A stretch of DNA of 10,141 bases from Eubacteriales bacterium (GTDB lineage Bacteria; Bacillota_A; Clostridia; Lachnospirales; Lachnospiraceae): NCBI GenBank assembly GCA_030533315.1, contig JAUNJL010000039.1, forward strand, positions 12,860 through 23,000. Direction: 5' to 3'. A program made the translations under genes and the position numbers. Shown one piece after another: positions 1-5,566 of the stretch. Numbering within the stretch: position 1 is the first letter of the stretch; each line of letters starts with the position of its first letter. Below the pieces are notes generated by a model. That model was not told the DNA's origin and searched no databases. It saw only the letters and a program-made list of their open reading frames with translations.

Positions 1-435
1 AAAATATGGGAAATAGGATGCATATGCCTCCACTTTTGCCTCTTTTTTAAGGCAGAATTTCAAGTTATGAAACCATCAAGAGTCCAGGATATGCGGTCAA
101 GGATCTTTTTATTTTGTATCAGAGTGTAGGTCAAGTGTGACAGCAAATGTTCAGATTGTCAAGATAACGGAAGAACATTTTCATCAAATTTATGATTTGG
201 GACAGTTGGGTAGTGGCAGGCTGACAGGCGTTACGATCTATGAATGATTCTCTGGATCGGTCTGTGTTTTATGTTCGTGTGTGGAAGGAGGAAAAAAGAT
301 ACGGATAGCTGTTTTCAGTGCATCGTTGGATACTTACATCCACGGGAATGAGCGTGTGACGTTAGCGTAAAGCGACAAAAAATAGATGAGTAATTGTGCA
401 TTATATACGAAAAATGAAAAATACAAAACATTTTA
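1..435. other. Upstream region without an intact gene
   Basis: No reading frame here has a start, a ribosome binding site and a convincing length. Three fragments are visible. Frame 2 is open from 17 to a TGA at 68-70. The same frame reopens at 71 and runs to a TGA at 245-247. A well-placed AGGAGG near 286-291 is followed by ATA rather than ATG, with a short open frame ending in TAA near 370. These may be the eroded end of a neighbouring gene that continues left of the window, or chance. I recognise no family. Confidence 0.5.
71..247 (+). pseudogene. Possible decayed coding fragment
   Basis: A 58-codon open frame with no ATG ends at TGA 245-247. The last part of its translation (…VQIVKITEEHFHQIYDLG… and a final …GVTIYE) has protein-like composition and alternating hydrophobic and charged residues, so it could be the C-terminus of a larger protein. 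In the same frame a TAG lies at 14-16 and a TGA at 68-70, so if it was once a gene it is interrupted. I do not recognise the family. A chance open frame is the main alternative. Confidence 0.2.
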
Positions 436-464
436 TTGACAATATTTGCAAAAGGAAGTATTAT
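436..464 (+). promoter_or_regulatory. Sigma-A-type promoter of the KARI-like/GntP operon
   Basis: A perfect -35 box TTGACA (436-441) is separated by 17 bases from TATTAT (459-464), which differs from the -10 consensus TATAAT at one position. It lies 64 bases upstream of the start codon at 528, and no other promoter this good is visible before the gene. Transcription would begin near 471, inside the palindromic sequence described separately. Confidence 0.7.
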
Positions 465-494
465 GACGTCAGACATAAGACATCAGATGTCATA
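462..494 (+). promoter_or_regulatory. Palindromic operator candidate over the transcription start
   Basis: An imperfect dyad runs TATGACGTCAG … CAGATGTCATA, with 9 of 11 positions complementary between the arms. Inside it are two perfect palindromes: TGACGTCA (464-471) and GACATC-A-GATGTC (479-491). The site overlaps the -10 box and the predicted start point, where a repressor would block transcription. The nearby FCD-type GntR regulator is the obvious candidate ligand, but that pairing is inferred from proximity. Confidence 0.45.
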
Positions 495-527
495 TCAAAT
501 TACAAAAATATTAAGGAGGAAGAAAAA

Positions 528-1517
528 ATGGCAAACATTTACTACGACAAGGATGCAGATTTAAACCTGGTAACGGACAAGGTAGTGGCGATCGTAGGGT
601 ATGGAAACCAGGGACGTGCACAGGCTTTGAATATGAGGGATTCTGGAGTGAAGCGGATCATCGTGGGAAGTCGTCGGGATGGTTCCTATGATCAGGCAAA
701 AGAGGATGGATTTGAAGTATATCCCATCGAAGAAGCTTGCAAAATGGCGGACGTGATTTTTATGCTCCTTCCAGATGAGTATGCTCCTAAGATTTTTAAA
801 GAGCAGATTGAGCCAGGTTTGGAAGAAGGAAATATCATCAATTTTGCTTCTGCCTACAATATCACATTTAAAAAGATCGTGCCTCCGGCATTTGTGGATG
901 TTGTTATGGCGGCACCAAGAATGATCGGTGAAGGCGTGAGGGATCTTTATCTGAGAGGAGAGGGGTTCCCGGCGTTTGTAGGAGTAGCGCAGGACGCTTC
1001 TGGGAAAGCTTTGGAGTATGGAAAGGCTCTTTGTAAGGCTATCGGTTCTACAAAAAAAGGAGCGATCGAAGTTTGCTTTGATGATGAAACATGTCTTGAC
1101 CTTATGACGGAGCAGGGAATTTGGCCCATCGTTTATCACGTGTTTGAGGAGGCGTTTAAGCTTCATGTGGAAATGGGACATCCTGAAGAAGCGGTGCTCA
1201 TGGAGGGATATGTGTCAAAGGAACCCATGTACATGATGGAAAAAGCGGCTGAGATGGGAATGTTCAAACAGCTGCCATTCCATTCTCATACAAGTCAGTA
1301 CGGGCAGTTAAAGAGCTATGAGTTGTATGATCCCACCCAGATCAGAGAATTTTTGAGAGATAGATATGACAGGATCCGCAATGGCGTTTTTGCTGAGGAA
1401 TGGGAGAAAGAGCAGAAGGAGAATAATTTGGAGACACTGAAGCGGATGAGCAAGGGAGCGATGGAGAGTGAGCTTTCCAAAGCGGAAGAAAGACTTTTTG
1501 AAAAACTAGGTCAGTAA
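528..1517 (+). CDS. Ketol-acid reductoisomerase-like protein with altered active site
   Basis: The 329-residue protein matches short (class I) ketol-acid reductoisomerases (KARI) along its length. KARI catalyses the isomeroreduction of acetolactate in branched-chain amino acid synthesis. The Rossmann fold begins with GYGNQG (24-29), and R49, R50 and S53 lie in the cofactor loop, as in NADPH-using enzymes. The C-terminal knotted domain keeps metal ligands D191, E195 and E226 and the Ser of the SxxxxYG stretch (S253). Key residues are changed: the family's FAHGF reads FASAY (His to Ser at 108), PGHTVR reads IGEGVR, and the metal ligand Glu at 230 is Ser. The start at 528 is chosen because AAGGAGGA lies just before it; the longer frame from 396 adds a low-complexity segment overlapping the promoter. 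It is followed by a GntP permease and not by ilv genes. A paralogue with a different substrate is likelier than IlvC. Confidence 0.88.
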   Translation: MANIYYDKDADLNLVTDKVVAIVGYGNQGRAQALNMRDSGVKRIIVGSRRDGSYDQAKEDGFEVYPIEEACKMADVIFMLLPDEYAPKIFKEQIEPGLEEGNIINFASAYNITFKKIVPPAFVDVVMAAPRMIGEGVRDLYLRGEGFPAFVGVAQDASGKALEYGKALCKAIGSTKKGAIEVCFDDETCLDLMTEQGIWPIVYHVFEEAFKLHVEMGHPEEAVLMEGYVSKEPMYMMEKAAEMGMFKQLPFHSHTSQYGQLKSYELYDPTQIREFLRDRYDRIRNGVFAEEWEKEQKENNLETLKRMSKGAMESELSKAEERLFEKLGQ

Positions 1518-1525
1518 AGGTTGGC

Positions 1526-1560
1526 GGGGACAGGGGGGGGGGTAAAGTGCTCCTGTCCCC
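1526..1560 (+). repeat. Intergenic hairpin with a ten-G tract
   Basis: GGGGACAGG (1526-1534) and CCTGTCCCC (1552-1560) form a perfect 9-bp stem around a 17-base loop. The loop begins with the rest of a run of ten G (1533-1542). There is no T-tract after the stem, so a simple terminator is unlikely. It sits between two same-strand genes and could stabilise or process the mRNA, or be a REP-like palindrome. The G-run is a slippage-prone homopolymer. Confidence 0.6.
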
Positions 1561-1584
1561 ACTTAAGAGAAAGGGGGAAGAGCA

Positions 1585-2925
1585 ATGTCTGGAATCGGAC
1601 AGGTAACTATATGGCTTACCGTATCCATCGTCATTATTCTAGTTTCAATCATGAAGTTTAAGCTGAGTCCGGTCATTGGATTGATATTTGGAAGTCTTGC
1701 GATGGGATTGGGGTGCGGTCTTGGTCCGGTTGACACAGTTCGGGCAATAGGAACGGGCTTTGGCAATCTGATGGCAAGCATCGGTATTCCTATCGGTCTG
1801 GGTGTTATTTTAGGGAAATTATTGGAAGAAAACGGTGGAGCCCGCATTATTGCGGAGACATTGGTAAAAAAGGCCGGAGAAAAATATGCGCTTTATGCGT
1901 TGGGGTTTGCAGCTTTTCTTTTGTCTATTCCCGTGTTTTTTGACATTACCTTTATTATTTTAGTTCCGCTTGCGATCGAAGTGAGCAAGACGCTGAAGAA
2001 GCCGCTGCCATACGCCATTGGAGCTGTTACGATTGGCGCAGCTGGAGCGCATACACTAGTTCCGCCTACACCAAATCCGTTGGCAGCAGCTTCCATATTT
2101 GGGTTTGATCTGGGGATCATGCTGGGTGCGGGAGTACTGGCCTGTTTTGTTGCATACTCCTTTGGAACCTTTATCTATTTTAAGATGCTGGATAAAGGTT
2201 TTTGGAATAAGAGCACTGACGAGACGGGCATTATGGACTTGGGCGAGTCAAAGCCGATTCCAGAGGGTGCGCCAAGCTTTGGGGTTGCGATGATTCCTCT
2301 GCTGTTGCCGGTTGTATGTATTTTGCTTGACACGGTTGGAACGGCTATGGGGGTGGAATCTACCGTTTTAACAGTTCTCAGCGACAAGACGATCGCCATG
2401 CTCCTTGGTACATTGGCAGCTTACGCCATATCCATAAAGTCAATTGGAAAACAGATTGAGAGCGTGGCAAATAAGGCGGTCGCAGACTCAGGGATCGTGC
2501 TCTTGATTACGGGTGCAGGAGGCTCCTTTGGGGGAGTGATAAAAGAGACGGGCTTTGCCGATAAGATTGCGGAAAGCTTCAGCAACATCGGTTCGTCTCC
2601 TATCGTGCTGGTGCTTCTGGCTTTCGTGATCGCTGTGGTATTCCGGGTGGCCCTTGGGTCGGGAACTGTTGCTTCCATCACAACTATGAATATCATGGCT
2701 GGTTTTGCAGGGATGTCCAGCCTGCATCCTGTGTTTATCGCACTGGCGTGTCTGGCAGGAGGGATCAGCATCGGTCATGTCAATGACAGTGGATTTTGGG
2801 TGGTAACGAATATGTCTGGCTATACGGTGAAGGGCGGATTGAAATCTTACACCATAGCTGGAATGTTTATTGCTGGATTCACGATGATCATCTGCCTCAT
2901 AGCGGCGGCTATAAGCGCTATCTGA
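1585..2925 (+). CDS. GntP-family gluconate/hydroxy-acid permease
   Basis: The 446-residue, very hydrophobic protein has the length of the GntP family, inner-membrane proton symporters for gluconate and related acids (gluconate, D-serine, D-glycerate and similar). Family landmarks in order are a first membrane segment at about 8-25, the IGIPIGLG / LLEENGGA stretch (about 66-86), HTLVPPTPNPLAAA (about 156-169), the ITGAGGSFGGVI segment (about 309-320), and GHVNDSGFW near residue 400, a hallmark of the family. The start ATG follows a purine-rich AGGGGGAAGAG. It lies 67 bases after the KARI-like gene with no promoter in between, so the two are probably co-transcribed. The substrate cannot be read from sequence; the neighbouring enzyme suggests a small hydroxy acid. 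Confidence 0.9.
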   Translation: MSGIGQVTIWLTVSIVIILVSIMKFKLSPVIGLIFGSLAMGLGCGLGPVDTVRAIGTGFGNLMASIGIPIGLGVILGKLLEENGGARIIAETLVKKAGEKYALYALGFAAFLLSIPVFFDITFIILVPLAIEVSKTLKKPLPYAIGAVTIGAAGAHTLVPPTPNPLAAASIFGFDLGIMLGAGVLACFVAYSFGTFIYFKMLDKGFWNKSTDETGIMDLGESKPIPEGAPSFGVAMIPLLLPVVCILLDTVGTAMGVESTVLTVLSDKTIAMLLGTLAAYAISIKSIGKQIESVANKAVADSGIVLLITGAGGSFGGVIKETGFADKIAESFSNIGSSPIVLVLLAFVIAVVFRVALGSGTVASITTMNIMAGFAGMSSLHPVFIALACLAGGISIGHVNDSGFWVVTNMSGYTVKGGLKSYTIAGMFIAGFTMIICLIAAAISAI

Positions 2926-2942
2926 TTAGGAAAAAGACAGAT

Positions 2943-2978
2943 CATGGTTCGGTGTCTGATATCAGGTACCGAACTATG
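2943..2978. terminator. Convergent hairpin, probable bidirectional terminator
   Basis: CATGGTTCGGT (2943-2953) pairs with ACCGAACTATG (2968-2978) as an 11-bp stem with one G-U pair. The loop itself contains the palindrome CTGATATCAG. It fills the 58-base gap between the stop codons of the permease and the convergent regulator. T-tracts are weak: a CTTTTT run follows a few bases after the stem on the minus strand, and only a short T-rich stretch on the plus strand. Confidence 0.6.
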
Positions 2979-2983
2979 AGCAT

Positions 2984-3685
2984 TTATTGGTCCATCGAGA
3001 GGGTGTTCCATTTGTTGATTGAGTGAAGAATGGCTTCCTGCATAGCGGTTTCGTTTCTTTCCTTCAATGCTTTTAAAATCCTGGCGTGATTTTCGAGCAC
3101 GATGTAAGGATAAACGGTATTGGAAATGGACATGGTAGGTTTAAAAAGCATCATAAGGGCGCTGCCTACACAGGCAAAAAAGGGATTCTGTGTGGCTGAA
3201 TAAATATATTCGTGAAATTGAATGTCTAGTTCCAGATTATTGATGTTTGCTGCCGCATTTTTCTCCATCTGTTGATGCAGCTTCTCCAGAGCAGAAATCT
3301 CTTCTTCCGTGATCATTTTTGTGGCAAGACAACTTGCGGCACCTTCGATAATACGGCGGAACTCCACCAGCTTTTCTTGGTTTTTGTTGCCCTGGAGGAT
3401 CAGCTGGTAAGCCAAAGGGTTCAAGGCGTGGGAATCGATGACAGTGCGGACGCGGGAGCCATGTCCTTTAATGATTTCTACGACGCCAACGGCCTCTAGC
3501 ATTTTGATTGCTTCCCGTACACTGGATTTTCCCACACCCAGGCTTTCGGCCAGCTGATTTTCAGAGGGCAGATAATCTCCAGGTTTGATCTGCCCATTGG
3601 ATAAGGCTTCCGTGATCTTATCAGTCACCATACGGCTTAATTTTTTTTGAGGAACAGGCGAAAGCCAGGATTCTTTAGATTGCAT
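2984..3685 (-). CDS. FadR/FCD-type GntR-family transcriptional regulator
   Basis: This 233-residue protein has a winged helix at about 14-80, with the GntR signature LPSENQLAESLGVGKSSVREA (39-59) and the wing KGHGSRV. An all-helical FCD ligand-binding domain spans about 105-228. The FCD metal/ligand pocket residues are visible as D154-x3-H158, H200 and H221, with the family NPFF at 167-170. Such proteins bind small carboxylic acids and usually repress catabolic genes. The start at 3685 is preceded by AGGAGG (3695-3700); the longer upstream frame runs through the intergenic region and is not coding. It converges on the KARI-like/GntP operon and diverges from the flavin-reductase-like gene, so it plausibly controls one or both, and itself. 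Confidence 0.9.
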   Translation of the reverse strand: MQSKESWLSPVPQKKLSRMVTDKITEALSNGQIKPGDYLPSENQLAESLGVGKSSVREAIKMLEAVGVVEIIKGHGSRVRTVIDSHALNPLAYQLILQGNKNQEKLVEFRRIIEGAASCLATKMITEEEISALEKLHQQMEKNAAANINNLELDIQFHEYIYSATQNPFFACVGSALMMLFKPTMSISNTVYPYIVLENHARILKALKERNETAMQEAILHSINKWNTLSMDQ

Positions 3686-3728
3686 GATAGTAAACCTCCT
3701 AGTATAATGTCTGTATCTTACCATAATT

Positions 3729-3759
3729 TTGATATTTATACCATGTATTTTTTTAGAAT
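3729..3759. promoter_or_regulatory. Divergent promoter region with ATAC-CAT-GTAT palindrome
   Basis: On the minus strand, TGGTATAAA (complement of 3735-3743) is an extended -10 box suited to the regulator gene. On the plus strand, TTGATA (3729-3734) and TAGAAT (3754-3759) form a weaker promoter with a long 19-base spacer. The palindrome ATACCATGTAT (3738-3748) overlaps the minus-strand -10 and lies in the plus-strand spacer, where one bound dimer could affect both directions. Autoregulation by the adjacent GntR protein is inferred. Confidence 0.4.
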
Positions 3760-3774
3760 AGAGGAGGTGTAAGT

Positions 3775-3858
3775 TTGCTGCCTGGGAGGGTGAACGTTTG
3801 CAGACTAAAAAGTAAAATGAAAAAGAGCAGTATAACGGATGCTGCCATATCTGTTTAG
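3775..3858 (+). CDS. Possible 27-codon leader peptide
   Basis: GAGGAGGT (3761-3768) lies six bases before a TTG that opens a 27-codon frame rich in Lys and Ser. It ends with TAG at 3856-3858, overlapping the ribosome binding site TTAGGAGG of the next gene. Such placement would allow translational coupling. There is no homology I recognise, and a chance AGGAGG in a purine-rich gap is quite possible. Confidence 0.25.
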   Translation: MLPGRVNVCRLKSKMKKSSITDAAISV

Positions 3859-3868
3859 GAGGTTGAAT

Positions 3869-4375
3869 ATGGGATTCAAAGAAATTGCGGTAGAAGAGAT
3901 GACGTTTAACCCGTTTGTAAAAACTGCGAAGGACTGGCTCCTTGTCGCAGCTGGAGATGAGTCGGAAAATAATCTGATGACGGCGGCTTGGGGACTGTTC
4001 GGGACTCTTTGGAGAAAAAGTATTGTGGAAATCTTTATCCGCCCCCAGCGGTATACAAAGATTTTTGCAGACAAACATGAGCTGATCACTTTATCATTTT
4101 TACCAGATGGCTACAGGGAAGCGCTGAAGATATGTGGTACAAAATCGGGCAGAGATGTGGATAAATGGATGGCATCGGGGCTGCACCCCTTCTACATTGA
4201 CGGAACAACGGCTGTGGAAGAAGCAGAGTTGATCGTGATAGGAAAAAAGCAGTATACACAATGGATAGACCCGGCATTATTCTTGGATCAAGAAAATGAC
4301 AGGAGATGTTATCCTGAAAAGGATTACCATGAAGCGTACATGCTGGAGGTTGTAAAGATTCTGCAGAAAGTATAA
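3869..4375 (+). CDS. Flavin reductase-like (FMN-binding split barrel) protein
   Basis: The 168-residue protein has the landmarks of the flavin reductase-like split-barrel family. The flavin-side stretch NLMTAAWGLFGTLWRK lies at 35-50. It continues into IFIRPQRYT (55-63), a strand of the barrel, and ends with the typical CGTKSGRDVDK (89-99). These are small cytosolic FMN-binding proteins, some acting as NAD(P)H:flavin reductases or electron carriers; the true reaction is unknown. The ATG at 3869 is chosen over an upstream one because AGGAGG (3857-3862) sits six bases before it. It is transcribed away from the regulator and converges on the corrinoid operon. No partner enzyme needing reduced flavin is evident in the window. 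Confidence 0.87.
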   Translation: MGFKEIAVEEMTFNPFVKTAKDWLLVAAGDESENNLMTAAWGLFGTLWRKSIVEIFIRPQRYTKIFADKHELITLSFLPDGYREALKICGTKSGRDVDKWMASGLHPFYIDGTTAVEEAELIVIGKKQYTQWIDPALFLDQENDRRCYPEKDYHEAYMLEVVKILQKV

Positions 4376-4445
4376 AGAGGGAGGCCGAAGAACGGTGGAG
4401 CATCTTTTTGGCCTGGCGGGCAGATGTCACGGCAGGCTATGGTTG

Positions 4446-4479
4446 AGGGCGCAGCATTGCTCTATAGCAGCTGCGCCCT
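4446..4479. terminator. Strong GC hairpin between convergent transcripts
   Basis: AGGGCGCAGC (4446-4455) and GCTGCGCCCT (4470-4479) form a perfect 10-bp stem. An inner TGCT/AGCA pairing extends it beyond a two-base bulge. It lies in the 126-base gap between the flavin-reductase-like gene and the end of the corrinoid operon, and is symmetrical enough to serve both. No clear T-tract follows on either strand, so factor-dependent termination or a 3'-end stabiliser is possible. The rest of the gap shows no gene. Confidence 0.6.
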
Positions 4480-4501
4480 TGCGGCATGTCTTGGAGAATG
4501 A

Positions 4502-5566
4502 TCATGCATGACACGCCGGATAATTTCGGGCGGCTTCCATAAACCACTGGATCTGATGGGCGGAGGCTCTTTCGGGGATGTCGCATCCGCTGGCAAGGGT
4601 GTAGCCTGCTTTGGCTGGAAGGCCTTTTTGGATGCAGGAGTGGACGGCTCGTGTGATCTCCTCTTTTGTTCCATGGAGGATGGTTTCCACAGGATCCACG
4701 TTGCCCGCAAGGGGGATGACATCCCCCAGCTCCTGGACGGCCCGGTCCATCTGAATGATGTTGTCCAGGCTGATCTCATTCAGGGGATATTGCCGGAAGT
4801 ATTTCCAGATGCTGTAGGTTTTGCCGCACATATGGAGGGATACCTTCTTTTTGATCTTGCTTTGTGCGTATTCTGTCAGCTCTTTTGTGTAGGGATAGAC
4901 AAATTCCTGGTACATTTTAGGCCCGATCAGACCGGGACTGGCTACGGGGTCTGCCATGGCGATGCCAAGACCATAGTCTCCGGCTGCGTCGATGCAGCTT
5001 TTTTCACTGTCTGTAACCAGGCGCAGCAGCCTGTGCACCTGCTGGGGGGATCTTCTGCAGTCCCTGAGGAGCATCTCTGCGCCCCGCAGGTTTGAGGCTA
5101 TGGTAAAGGGGCCTCCTATACTCATCTCCGTGGGCACAAGCTGAGTCAATCCCCTGTCTGTCAGGATCTCTGCCGCCTGGAGAAAGCTGCGGATTTTTTG
5201 ATCCCGCCTTGCGTCCACGGGTTCCATATGATCCAGCTGGTCATAAGTGTCTATGTGCCTCTTTTCCAAATAGGGGGTTCCGTCGGGCGGGTAGGTGAAC
5301 ACGCCGCCCAGGGCTTCTGTGAGTCCCCTTGTGTTGGGCCCGATCCACGCTCTGTCGCATCCAAAATTTTCATAAACAAAAATCTCTCCCTCCGCCATGG
5401 CAGAGGGCTGGGTGGCGTACTCCCGAAATGGGATCCCCGCCAGCTTTGCCTTCAGCATCCCCATAAAGGGCACGCAGGGGATGCGGTCCGTTTCCCTGCC
5501 TTCACGGGCGGCCTTCTGCCGCTCCATGGGCGTCATTTCGTCGCCCGGATATCGCTGTACCTTCAT
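4502..5566 (-). CDS. URO-D/MtaA-family corrinoid methyltransferase (intact zinc site)
   Basis: This 354-residue protein belongs to the uroporphyrinogen decarboxylase fold family. In operons with a corrinoid protein, members act as zinc-dependent methyltransferases (MtaA/MtbA, and MT-I enzymes of some O-demethylases). The zinc ligands are visible as H245 and C247 in LHMCGK and C328 in SGCDIP. The N-terminus has the usual DRIPCVPF motif (27-34), and GGPFTIA (151-157) and DPVASP (206-211) line the barrel. The start ATG overlaps the stop codon of the activator gene by four bases (ATGA), with AGGAG just upstream, so translation is coupled. It is the last gene of the operon. It could take the methyl from the donor or pass it to the acceptor. 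Haem synthesis is unlikely given the context and the zinc motif. Confidence 0.87.
   Translation of the reverse strand: MKVQRYPGDEMTPMERQKAAREGRETDRIPCVPFMGMLKAKLAGIPFREYATQPSAMAEGEIFVYENFGCDRAWIGPNTRGLTEALGGVFTYPPDGTPYLEKRHIDTYDQLDHMEPVDARRDQKIRSFLQAAEILTDRGLTQLVPTEMSIGGPFTIASNLRGAEMLLRDCRRSPQQVHRLLRLVTDSEKSCIDAAGDYGLGIAMADPVASPGLIGPKMYQEFVYPYTKELTEYAQSKIKKKVSLHMCGKTYSIWKYFRQYPLNEISLDNIIQMDRAVQELGDVIPLAGNVDPVETILHGTKEEITRAVHSCIQKGLPAKAGYTLASGCDIPERASAHQIQWFMEAARNYPACHA

Noticed and set aside
396..527. N-terminal extension of the KARI-like protein from an ATG at 396
   Set aside because: The extension has no ribosome binding site, is lysine/asparagine-rich, covers the promoter, and the family begins at the Met at 528 preceded by AAGGAGGA.
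561..1181. 206-codon minus-strand open frame inside the KARI-like gene
   Set aside because: It is antisense to a conserved domain, with low-quality composition and no start signal.
3686..4078. Upstream extension of the GntR gene on the minus strand
   Set aside because: It crosses the divergent promoter region and the antisense of the flavin-reductase-like gene. The Met at 3685 has a strong AGGAGG and fits the family's length.
4508..5095. 195-codon plus-strand open frame opposite the last operon gene
   Set aside because: It is the antisense shadow of a clear URO-D-family protein, with no ribosome binding site or recognisable domain. Long shadow frames are expected in GC-rich coding DNA.
4502..5566. 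Haem-pathway uroporphyrinogen decarboxylase (HemE)
   Set aside because: The HxC…C zinc motif and the surrounding corrinoid genes indicate the methyltransferase branch of the fold, and no other haem genes are present.
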